Positions 55,666 to 64,000 of a DNA stretch of 64,000 nucleotides are shown in pieces. A model generated the notes under the pieces. It did not search any database. It was not told the origin of the DNA and was given only the letters and a program-made list of their open reading frames with translations. The stretch's first letter is position 1, and every line of letters begins with the position of its first letter. The stretch comes from Anastatus disparis. Lineage: Eukaryota; Arthropoda; Insecta; Hymenoptera; Eupelmidae. A program made the position numbers and the translations under genes. The stretch is from positions 7,483,001-7,547,000 of the forward strand of contig JAFFSR010000264.1 of NCBI GenBank assembly GCA_017163975.1, in the 5' to 3' direction.

Positions 55666-56220
55666 TTTAATAAAGTTTTAAGAAAGAGTATTGTATTATT
55701 TATTTAGGTTTTTCTGAATAAATTTATTTTAAAATCTATGTAAAATGAATTTTTCGACTTCATATAGCATGAAAATGTTTGTGTGTGAATTATACGTAAG
55801 TACATGTACATATACATTTATCTGTATACATAAAAAATATTTAAATTAAAAAAAAAATAGTGAAATATATGCATGTACAATGTAATTCATAAAGAAAAAA
55901 AAATAATATGTTTAGTGGGGAATTAAACTACCAACAGATATCTTACAAGTCCGTCATCTTCGATTTGCAGTTACGCCTGCAAGAGGATACGCGTTGAATG
56001 GGCGTTTCGTCCCTAAGCGGTGAGATGATACCACACTTACTATATAAGTCGAACGTTGGCGGTTTTGAGTATGTACCCACAGCGCCTGCCTTAAAAATGT
56101 AAATGCGTCTTTATAATTATACGTAAATCCTAATGTATGTGAATATGTATTGACGCATAAATATGATATAATAATATATAAAATAGTATGTTGTAAGTAA
56201 ATATGTGTTTATCACACTTA
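55666..56220. other. No gene recognised
   Basis: AT-rich with a GC-richer patch at 55945-56090. No coding similarity. Confidence 0.4.
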
Positions 56221-56221
56221 C

Positions 56222-56632
56222 TGATTTCTACCACGGAAGCTTCCTGGAATCTTCCATTGAATCTTTCTGAAAGAAAAGTGCGCGGGACATTTTACGCTTC
56301 CAGGAAGCTTTAATGAAAGCTTATACGGCAGCTTGCATGTAAGCTTCTTGCATTATTCCGTGAAAGCTTCCATGAAGTACTTTTGGAACCTTACGGCAAT
56401 CTTCCCTGGAAGCTTCTTGTAAGATTCAAAAAGACCTTAGTGCTAGCTTCCATGGAAGCTTACTGATTTCTTCCATGGAAGTTTCCTGGAAGCTTCCATT
56501 GAATCTTTCTAAAAGAAAAGTGCGCGGGACATTTTACGCTTCCAGGAAGCTTACATGGAAGCTTCCGGGAAGTTTCCGAACCTTTTATGGAAGCTTCTTG
56601 GAAGCTTTCCGGAAGCTTCGGTGCTATGTGGG
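56222..56632. repeat. Element B, right array
   Basis: GGAAGCTTCC-based units again, including two copies of GAAAAGTGCGCGGGACATTT (56275 and 56516). It ends GGTGCTATGTGGG at 56620-56632, the inverse of the left end at 52841. With the left array this makes a bounded element about 3.8 kb long whose middle is unrelated AT-rich sequence. Confidence 0.8.
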
Positions 56633-56973
56633 AACATCACTTGACACTGTCAGTACTGAATATATTTCTTCATTTTTCTCACTTTGCTCGTAATAGCTAC
56701 TGTGTAAAAATAAAAATTGAAAAATATACGTACAATTGCAATCATTGTGCAGGACGTACTGTATAAGTATATAAGTAGTGAGATTTAAGTATTCTAAAAT
56801 CACTACTGTTATTTAGTAATCAGTTTGTAGAAACAAGTATCTATTTTTTACAAACGGTGACAGGAAACACGCTTTGATCATTTAATGTATTAACACGCAT
56901 TTGAATTGTTTAACATCTTTCAAATATCTGTTTATTTCATTTTCGTACTAAACAACGCTTAGCAATGGCGTAA

Positions 56974-57882
56974 AGAAATAGAGTTCCTTGTTACATATGT
57001 AACAGACAAGCAGCACCGGCTCAGATGTGCAAAATCAATGGTCAAAACAATGTTCACAAACGTGAAATAGCTATACTTAGACAAGAAGAGGCCAATAATC
57101 AACCTCTAGAGTCTAATGATGGTACTCGCATTCGTTACCAATGCAACATTATTATAATAAATGAAATAAGACTTTTGGAACAGGATCCTAACTGCATACG
57201 TTTAAAGGTTTTAAGAGGCGTTTCAGGAAACTTCTGTTTTCTTTGCAGAGCCCACAATGATCTTCATAGATTATCATTACAGACTCGAGTAGACATTTTC
57301 GTTAAATTAAATATTTTTATTCCCGAATTCACGAGAACGTGCACTCACCATTTAAATGAAAATGGTCACATTTTAGATATTTTTATTAGTGGATTAGAGT
57401 CTTTTAATAGACCTTATAATCTAAAAGGTGAAGAATTAGCGCTTTTTTGCAAGGGTTGAGGTCTTACACAAATAATCATATCAAGTGTTCTCCGTCATAC
57501 ATTTTGTAGGCATAAAGGATATCATCTTTTAAAACCAGCCTTATTAGTAGCACCAGATGAATATATACTAGCTATACAAGGCCCGTATTTCTCCGATGCA
57601 CAGAATAACGATGCAGCTATGCTTCTTAAAGAATTTAATGATGACGTAGAGGGGATGCGAGCATGGTTTGAAGAAGGCGATATTGTTCTTGTCGATCGAG
57701 GATACCGGGATGCTACCGATTTTCTAGAAGAAATCAGAATTTATTATCATATGCCAGCATTTTTACAACGAAATAAGCGTCAATTCTCCATCGAGAGTGC
57801 CAACTATCCTAGATTGATAACTAAATCAAAATGGATGGTTAAATCTCGCAATGGACACTTAAAGTCTATATTTAAGATATAG
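56974..57882 (+). pseudogene. DDE_Tnp_4-type transposase, main part
   Basis: Upstream of the first ATG (57025) the register already reads VPCYICNRQAAPAQMCKI, so an earlier start or exon is likely. The N-terminal part has CxxC motifs (CYIC, FCFLCRAH) and FIPEFTRTCTHHLNENGHIL. A TGA at 57457 follows. The C-terminal part reads HKGYHLLKPALLVAPDEYIL, GPYFSDAQNNDAAMLLKEF, GDIVLVDRGYRDATDF (second catalytic Asp) and SRNGHLKSIFKI. The stretch bearing the first catalytic Asp is missing between 57457 and 57500. The family is the PIF/Harbinger-related DDE_Tnp_4 group common in ants and wasps. Inactive. Confidence 0.78.
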
Positions 57883-57884
57883 TC

Positions 57885-58268
57885 TATATTTAAGATTTAA
57901 GGATATATACAAGATAAATGCCAAAAAGAGGCTAATGAGGTCATCAAGTATGATCGAAATAGATTAGAGCCAAACTTAGTAAGACTCAGAATATATTCAA
58001 AACATCGGAATCTAACTAGATATCAGTTATGGATATCTTACACTAATAATAATGACAATAAAGATCCTCCGATAACCAGATACTACTGACCTGTAAGTCT
58101 GGTGCAAGAACGCTTGGAACATGTGCGCATGTTGCTAGTGCACTATGGTATTTAGGATATGTCCGCCACGAAGCGAATATCAGATATTCTGCAACATCTA
58201 TTTTAGATTATGTTTCAGATGCTGGAAACAGACCCATACCAGAAAATGAAAACATAGAGATTGTTTAG
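57885..58268 (+). pseudogene. DDE_Tnp_4 transposase C-terminus with SWIM-like zinc motif
   Basis: Plus-strand register ending at TAG 58266-58268 contains TCKSGARTLGTCAHVASALW and YLGYVRHEANIRYSATSILD. This is a Cys-Cys-His arrangement like SWIM zinc fingers that follow this transposase type. A TGA at 58087-58089 and a register change separate it from the catalytic part. Binding to DNA is inferred. Confidence 0.65.
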
Positions 58269-58514
58269 ATTGAAGAAACATTCTACCTACTTATTTATTT
58301 TGTTAACGCATAAATTATGTGATACATTAGAAATCTGAATTATTTAAATTGATCTTTTTCAGGGCCAAATGATGTGTTAAATTCGATTCAGCAACCTCCT
58401 CGTGGTGCACATTGGATCACGCTAATGCTTACGGTGATATGAAATATTTTTTTCATACGCAGTTATATAAAAGTATACATGCATGTACGTACAGAATTAT
58501 GAAACCACCAATAA

Positions 58515-58600
58515 ACCACACATACACATAAACTTACACACACGCACAAACACACACAGGAACAGTCACGCACACTCACACGCACGCACACACTGACGTA
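58515..58600. repeat. CA-rich microsatellite
   Basis: Irregular CACACA/CACGCA run (ACACACACGCACAAACACAC) just inside the right TIR of the 6.2-kb transposon. Confidence 0.85.
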
Positions 58601-58798
58601 TATCTTTGTGTCGGAGTAATAGAGCATCGACTTCTTCTCATAAAAGCATTTCAGGATCTTCCAACCTTAATTTTGAAAAATCTGTTCATTTTTTTGTCTT
58701 GTGCCCATGAGGACATTCAATTATGAAGTTATAAACTGCAACATACACAAATTTTAGACAATTCTGCTGAAGTCCAAAATCCTATCATTTTGTGCGGG

Positions 58799-59316
58799 AT
58801 CCTTTCATTTTTCTTCAACACTTCTTGCAGTTCCTTTCCTAGGAATTCTTTTCTCTTATCCGTTTAAAAAATCACGGGTTTTCGATTAGCACTGTTTTTC
58901 AAAATATTTTCAAATGCTTTGGCAACACTTTTTGAAGTTTTATCCATGAGTGGTAAAGCCCATGCGTATTTACTCGAAACGTCGATGACAACGAGGATAT
59001 AAGTGTAGTTATCGTTATAAGTCTTGACCGCTCTCATATCCATTAAATATGCCTCCCAGACGTCATCACAATTTCGAACATTGTAATGACGTCTAGGGAA
59101 CCTGTGACGTACAGGTCTGTGCAGATTGTAAACATCCTGACCTTCGAGCCAGTCGATTACTTTTCGAGCTGGATATCTCTTTCGTACAGAGGTTATAATT
59201 TTATCAGCCCTCGCATATGCTTCTGGTCTTGGTGGACCAAAATAAAGCTTACTTAATTGTTTCTGCATTATTCTTGTTTTTTTCCTTTTGCTTGCTTCTT
59301 TATCGGAATCATACAC
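58799..59316 (-). pseudogene. Polinton integrase, 5' part
   Basis: From an ATG at 59316: basic N-terminus, LYFGPPRPEAYARADKI, VIDWLEGQDVYNLHRPVRHR, then the core with the first catalytic Asp in EAYLMDMRAVKTYNDNYTYI and VVIDVSSKYAWALPLMDKTS. A TAA follows KPVIF (58864), after which the register continues with TDKRKEFLGKELQEVL, holding the second Asp position, up to the transposon at 58798. The second half is at 52210-52634. Retroviral-type integrases insert Polintons into the host. Confidence 0.82.
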
Positions 59317-59339
59317 GCTTTCGTCTTCTTTATTTTCTT

Positions 59340-59703
59340 ATACCTGTATTTTATAGCCTTCTTAATACACGAAAAAAATTTTCATAAGTAATTTTGCTAA
59401 CCATACAACAAGCAGTCATCATTGCAACTGTACGTTCATCGAGTGGGGTTTCACTGCCAAGCATCCGAGAAAAGGCTTTCTCTGCTAGTGTTTGGTCAGC
59501 TCGACGACGATCTGTTGACTTTTTACTGGCATACCAACGTCACCACGTTTAAGACAATCAGCCAGTTTTGTTCCGGGTCCACAAAATTTGTATTCTGTTA
59601 CATGTATTTCAAAAGGCATTAAATAAATCATAGAATCTAGAACAGACTTTTCCCCTTCATCGTCTTTCTCTACTTTTAGAATTTCGTGCCCAGGCGACTC
59701 CAT
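59340..59703 (-). pseudogene. Polinton minor capsid protein with PLA2-like domain, deleted
   Basis: The first frame (59485-59703) starts MESPGHEILKVEKDDE and reaches YKFCGPGTKLADCLKRGDVG, the calcium-loop-like start of a phospholipase A2-type domain as in Polinton minor capsid proteins. The following register (59340-59535) gives KKSTDRRRADQTLAEKAFSR and TACCMVSKITYENFF, the domain's later helices. The segment between, which in this family carries the catalytic His-Asp pair, is absent: an internal deletion with register change. Lipase activity is therefore lost. Confidence 0.7.
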
Positions 59704-60243
59704 GTTTCCTCTGATTTCAGTGATCTGTCGACTTTCTTTCTTCTCTTTCTCTTTCTACGCCCTTGCCTCGTCGATTATCTATAACACACGACCGTTACCA
59801 ATAAAAAGCCGAGGCGTCACGATACGTCGAAGTGCCAGAGCAAACTGACGAGCACCTGCCGGATTCACGCGTTGTCTTTCCCTCATAGCATCGTTAACCA
59901 AGTCGATAATATTTGCACCACCGATAGGAATGCCATCTATACATGTTGCACCATTACTATCTCAAGTGACGATGCCTGTGCCTCGTAAATGTTGTAAAAG
60001 ATCCGCTACATTGGACCGGTATCTTAAAGGTACACTTTCCACAATTCATGCATCTACACGATCTTCTAATTCTTTGACGACTCGTTTTGACTCTGCCTCA
60101 GTATCATCATTATTATCATCATTGATAATATCAGCATCTTGCATATTATCAACGATGATAATATCATCGTCTCTCTTTGTAGTTTCTGTCTTCTTGTTAC
60201 TAATATCTTCAAAATGTAGATAACGTTGTAATGCTTGAGAATA
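59704..60243 (-). pseudogene. Polinton small capsid-associated protein
   Basis: Readable as LHFEDISNKKTETTKRDDD, a very acidic stretch (NMQDADIINDDNNDDTEAES), VKELEDRVDA, then after a TGA VESVPLRYRSNVADLLQHL, after a second TGA GATCIDGIPIGGANIIDLV, and RRIVTPRLFIGN. The order of these blocks is that of a Polinton gene of uncertain role lying between the core-type protein and the PLA2 protein. At least three in-frame stops. Confidence 0.55.
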
Positions 60244-60783
60244 TCATCGCCATTTATCCCGCTCGCTAATATCATCCATAGAATTCAAGATATCGCTCAT
60301 CTCGGCATCCAGCTTGCTAACAGCAGTTCCTGATGTTTGCACTGACTTTAACCCAGCGTTGGTGAAAAGTTTTTGTTGTAAGCGTTCCACACTCTCTTGT
60401 GGTAACAAAATCATTTTTTTGGTGTGTTCCATTTTTTTAAGTTTTGATATAAGACTTGACAATACTGTACCAATGAGCGGTGCTGGCAATATTTTCAAGA
60501 ACCTGCTGTGCTGTACGATAATTTTCTTTTTTGTAGCTAGATTCTTTCGAGGACTGGCCAATCGTCTAAGAATGTCCACGTGTTTACGTAATCGAGTTTT
60601 GGGCGTTCTGTTGAAAGGAACGTTACCGCACAGCACGTTGAGAGCACACTCACAAATATATCTGACCAATATGGGGTTGGCCTTACGGAGCACAGCAGCA
60701 CGTTGCTCTCTGTTGAAATGGTAAAGCGCTCTTAAAATATCTGTATGCTTTTGCATGATGAGACTTCTAGTTTTCCGCTCCAT
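60244..60783 (-). CDS. Polinton basic core-type protein (179 aa)
   Basis: Intact frame from ATG 60783. It is Arg/Lys-rich with VRYICECALNVLCGNVPFN (about residue 40), TRLRKHVDILRRLASPRK (about 62), RFLKILPAPLIGTVLSSLIS (about 93) and an acidic C-terminus. The pattern is characteristic of a small Polinton protein found next to the packaging ATPase and suspected to be a DNA-condensing or minor virion protein; this role is inferred. Overlaps the ATPase C-terminal register by a few codons. Confidence 0.65.
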   Translation of the reverse strand: MERKTRSLIMQKHTDILRALYHFNREQRAAVLRKANPILVRYICECALNVLCGNVPFNRTPKTRLRKHVDILRRLASPRKNLATKKKIIVQHSRFLKILPAPLIGTVLSSLISKLKKMEHTKKMILLPQESVERLQQKLFTNAGLKSVQTSGTAVSKLDAEMSDILNSMDDISERDKWR

Positions 60784-61434
60784 TACAAAGATACGACTGG
60801 AAGGTGATTACTCGAATCAGCGCCTTTCAACTGCTTTCGAGGTATGTAAACGTATTGATATTCGTCATCGGGGAAGATACATGCACGACAACGACAATTA
60901 TCTGGAGTATTTGGTTTCAAATCAAGAAAAAAGTATCCAAAAGGCCGCAAGATGGCTGGCGTCCCAGTACGCTTATTGAAAGAATCGCGGATCTTCAGGA
61001 CAAGGTTGGCGCAAAAGATGTTGTATTTGTGTACGATCGCGTAAATTTCTAAACACGATCATGTATTGCGCGTTAAACGAAATGTCTCGTTGGCCTTTAC
61101 CTTGATGAAATATATTCTGTGTAGTAAATATGACCCTAAGGTTATTATGATGGCTTCCTTTTGTGAATAAGTTGAAAATGGCGTTACTCAAGGATGATTC
61201 ACGCATCGGATTAACCAATATTAATAACTTTGGGCGTGAGTCAGCAGCACAGTCGGTATTTTGAGGAAGCCCCTTACGAAATTCTATTCGTTTTCCAAGC
61301 TCTTTGTAACCTGCCTGCCATTCAGCATAGTAAACGATCATGCGATTGAAATGTGTGTCACTTATACGATCGATGTATTTTAGAAATTTTTTTACAAACA
61401 CTGTTGTCCCACAACTAGTAGGTCCACAAAGCAT
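60750..61434 (-). pseudogene. Polinton A32-like packaging ATPase, catalytically altered
   Basis: FtsK/HerA-type genome-packaging ATPase. Main frame 60973-61434: the P-loop reads LCGPTSCGTTVFVKKFL, with Thr in place of the invariant Lys. The Walker B region reads LLILVNPMRESS, without the acidic pair. Downstream FTTQNIFHQGKGQRDISFNA (sensor-like) and RQPCPEDPRFFQ are well kept. After a stop at 60970 the C-terminal end continues in another register (DLKPNTPDNCRC, FPDDEYQYVYIPRKQL, 60755-60925). Loss of both Walker residues means no ATP hydrolysis is expected. Confidence 0.8.
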
Positions 61435-61439
61435 AGATG

Positions 61440-62150
61440 TCTACGGGTGTTTTCATCTAATATCTATGACTTATTACTATAACCACTACTATTCTTCACT
61501 GAAATTGTTAGCACACTAAACGTTCCAACAAAAACTCTGATAGTTATAGTTTATGACTTTGTAAAATTCATGTACTTTTTCAACAACACAGCTTCGATAA
61601 TCTTACTAACCCTCTTAATCCGCCATTTAAACTGTACCCGATCTCGTGCCGCTTGTTCCAACTCGCCGCACCGCGCAGCACGACTGGCGTAATTCCACAT
61701 GTGTAATATACGAATACTTGGTGGGTGAGGATCAAACCTTACACTTTACTTTTTCATATTACAAGAGCTGTCTGCTGACAAAGCCAAAGTTTTTCTGGAG
61801 TCTACTACAATCTTGTAGTCGCGGTGGGATCCCTTGCGCGGTCGCTCGCGTATCCGTGAGAGTGTTGGAGAAGAGCTCATCCTCACACTGTCGTAATATT
61901 AACACACACCACTTGCGAGCGCTCCAGAACAGCAAGCTTTTCAAGCACATGCGCAGCTTTCTCGCACAGCTGTGAGGGCGTTAGAGACGAGCTCATCCCC
62001 CCCCAACACTACAATATCACCTCTCTCTCCTACCACTCATGGTCTCGCGAGCGCTTTGAATATGAAACCATTCTGCGTATGCATTCTTATCACTGTATAC
62101 CTACTCAGGCGATGTGAAGTTCAGTCGTTATTCGTACCTGTATTCGTACG
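61440..62150. other. Intergenic segment between ATPase and polymerase; direct repeat
   Basis: No gene that I can support. GTTGGAGAAGAGCTCATCC (61864) and GTTAGAGACGAGCTCATCC (61979) begin a direct repeat of about 115 bp offset with GCGAGCGCT later in each copy. The plus-strand frame at 61646-61975 has no recognisable features. GC content is higher than elsewhere. Confidence 0.4.
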
Positions 62151-62151
62151 G

Positions 62152-64000
62152 CTAGCTTTTTTTTAACCCGACAAATCTTCTTTTACCACATACGGTCTTA
62201 CAAGTTTTTGTCTCTGTAAGTAATAATACTTTGTGAAAATCTATCCTTCTTATTGCCGGTGAAGATACAATCATTTTGTCCGTGTTACCCGATATTAACT
62301 CGCGTATACTTTCAAAATTAACTTTTCGACTATTTGAATGATTTAGTCTAATACCTTTAATTTTACATACTGTTTGTTCAGAACCATCTGGAAAATTACA
62401 CTTGTATGCGTAAAATTTTGGACTATCAGAGGCAAAAGATGATATGTATGTATTAACACCTTTCTCCGCTAATTCATCAGTAAGTTCGTCAAGCAGTGTA
62501 CTAATCGGCAAATCGTGATCGTCGTTCTTACTGACATAGAAAACTGAGTCTGTGTCGTAGTACAGTGCACACGATCCTAGTTTGTTCGAATAATCAAAAA
62601 GTTTAAGCCGAGCTTGTGCTGTTGCGAAAGCTGCAATTACAAAACTTGTCGTGCGTCACTGCAAGAGAGAGTTTTATCCTGATACTATCAATTCACGTAC
62701 AATACCTGATCTTTGACTGGGATGATACTGTTTACAATCACTTCAGCATTGATAAGTAGTTCTGTCAATCTTGCTGGCTTGACCTCTGTTTTAGCCATAT
62801 TCTTTCGTTGCGCGAGCTTCCCACATAACAAGTTTGAACATAGTTTAGTTACCGACCTCAAACCCGCATTAAAATTTATATCAGTTTTACTTAGACAAAT
62901 ACCCTCTTCACGTTCAAAGTTCTCTATATAACGGTCCTTATGATCTTCGGTAATACATTTCGACGGGTAGCCAGAAGCTTCGGTTTTTCGCTTAAAGAAT
63001 TCATCAATGTACTCGGTAAAAATACCACCTGTTAGCGTCACAGAGTTATATTGTACCATCTCACATTGCCATATTTTCTCAACGTTTTGAATCACGTATT
63101 TTATTTCTACAGTTTTTTTAAGCTCTTCTGATATCCATGTTCCGTGTAATACCTGATTTATCGTATTATCGATATAATCCGTTTGAATCATTTGCTCGCA
63201 GCACGTACGGTAAAGAGGATAAATTAATTTTTCATGCATTCCAACTCGTAAAACAAGGTGATACAAATTTCTAGGTGGGAGTACATCACACATGATAAGA
63301 CCTTCAACGTTGCTGATGTCGTTGTTATTTCCTAGGAGAGTTTGAGTTTCATTACCCACATATAACGTATCATGGCCCACAGGATATTTACCTCGTTTGC
63401 AAATGTATGGGTATAATAAACATACATTAACGTATTTAATTTTTTCATTACCCTCGCGTTCGTATAATTTTACCGTGTTATCAGGTCTACCGCCGAAAAA
63501 CGCATCACAGTTCAACGGATTACGATAAACAAGATGGACATTCTCATCTATATATTCTCTCAATTCTTGGTTACGTGAAATTTCCTTCTCAAATTTACAA
63601 CCCCATATTTCAATGAGTTTATAATTGCCTATTTTAATTTTTAAGGATATAGCACATGTTCTTTAGTATCTGTCGTCAAGTGATTCGCCTGATGATAATG
63701 TTTCATTTCTATTTATTCTGTAATATCGTGGACATCCATGTCAGTAGCACCCGTAAAATTGAAGAACTGAACCATTATTATCCTCATTTTCTCGTGGTCG
63801 AGCGTATCCATCAACAAGAACACCTTCAATGAGTCTCCGCTCCCGTCCCTGCCCTTCATGCTCAATTCAACACTGTAGAATCTTTTGTTTCATCCAATAA
63901 AGCCATTGTGTAGCTTTGATAGATTGATTATCAGCCATTCTGTACCCTCTCACAGGTATAATAGCTATTTGATTTTTTCTTGAAAACTTTTTTCTGTAAA
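62152..64000 (-). pseudogene. Polinton protein-primed DNA polymerase B, runs off the window
   Basis: Minus strand, 5' end beyond 64000. Pieces in order: KKNQIAIIPVRGYRMADNQS and LVDGYARPRENEDNNGSVLQ with GCY-stop-HGC (63720-63990, two or three stops); DAFFGGRPDNTVKLYEREG and motif A read as KYVNVCLLYPY (63563-62688), where the catalytic Asp is Asn; motif B region GLRSVTKLCSNLLCGKLAQR; after a shift near 62690, FATAQARLKLFDYSNKL and an intact motif C CALYYDTDSVFYV (62560); then GVNTYISSFASDSPKFYAYK and a C-terminus at 62152. In intact Polintons it replicates the element from protein primers. Confidence 0.82.

Larger units (their letters stand above)
52635..58798 (+). mobile_element. 6.2-kb DDE_Tnp_4-type transposon inserted in the Polinton integrase
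   Basis: Terminal inverted repeats of about 148 bp (52635-52782 and 58651-58798) start CCCGCACAAAATGATAGGAT and include CAGCAGAATTGTCTAAAATT and GTCTTGTGCCCATGAG. The arms are about 88% alike by eye. Inside are a plus-strand transposase (56974-58268), a palindromic-core satellite (element B), a MITE, a duplicated AT-rich block and a TTAA-flanked insert. The flanks are the two halves of the integrase gene, which would be contiguous and in phase without it. No clear target duplication beyond a base or two. Confidence 0.85.

Noticed and set aside
60314..60724. 136-codon plus-strand frame
   Set aside because: Antisense to the Polinton basic protein at 60244-60783, which has the recognisable features.
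61646..61975. 109-codon plus-strand frame between ATPase and polymerase
   Set aside because: All Polinton genes here are on the minus strand, the frame runs over a direct repeat, and nothing in it is recognisable.

Overview
The window is AT-rich eukaryotic DNA, almost certainly from an arthropod and probably an insect. I infer this from the transposon families present (Helitrons with Rep and Pif1-like helicase, a Maverick/Polinton, a Mutator-like transposase joined to a DEDDh exonuclease, DDE_Tnp_4-type transposase, MITEs) and from the base composition. An AT-rich hymenopteran would fit, but the sequence alone does not prove it. I found no ordinary single-copy host gene, no rRNA and no tRNA. 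The window is a graveyard of nested mobile elements, most of them broken by stops, frameshifts and internal deletions.

Layout. 0.3-4.8 kb: a plus-strand Helitron helicase relic (H1) ending in a hairpin plus CTAG terminus at 4831. 4.85-6.28 kb: a TG...CA-ended sequence in a (TA)n site, possibly a solo LTR. 6.29-12.4 kb: a minus-strand Helitron (H2, Rep plus helicase) with its 3' end at 6291 and a foldback MITE in its Rep gene. 13.47-17.48 kb: a largely intact transposon with CACTA-like ends, long terminal inverted repeats containing a 12-bp minisatellite, and a two-frame DDE-like transposase. 18.0-19.3 kb: a palindrome holding a 740-bp non-autonomous Helitron. 20.4-22.2 kb: a foldback element and tandem arrays. 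22.3-26.8 kb: Helitron H3, the most complete Rep-helicase copy. 27.2-29.2 kb: a small broken gene, a 683-bp palindrome and a C48/Ulp1-like protease relic. 29.5-31.8 kb: two adjacent palindromes of about 1 kb each in (TA)n. 32.4-34.2 kb: a satellite-like element built on palindromic cores. 38.7-41.0 kb: the Mutator-like transposase and exonuclease. 44.6-46.3 kb: Helitron helicase H4, sister of H1.

48.6-64 kb is a degenerate Maverick/Polinton with every gene on the minus strand. From right to left these are protein-primed DNA polymerase B (running off the window), A32-like packaging ATPase, a small basic core-type protein, a second small capsid-associated protein, a PLA2-like minor capsid protein, retroviral-type integrase, double-jelly-roll major capsid protein, an unknown protein, an adenain-like cysteine protease and a 249-residue protein with an uninterrupted frame. 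The integrase gene is split by a 6.2-kb transposon (52635-58798) with 148-bp inverted repeats and a DDE_Tnp_4/SWIM-type transposase. That transposon itself contains satellite, MITE and TTAA-flanked insertions.

The most informative points are the insertion sites for which a related copy supplies an empty-site comparison, the satellite-like elements sharing CCCACATAGCA ends, the shared slippery frameshift in two Helitron helicases, and the substituted catalytic residues of the Polinton enzymes.
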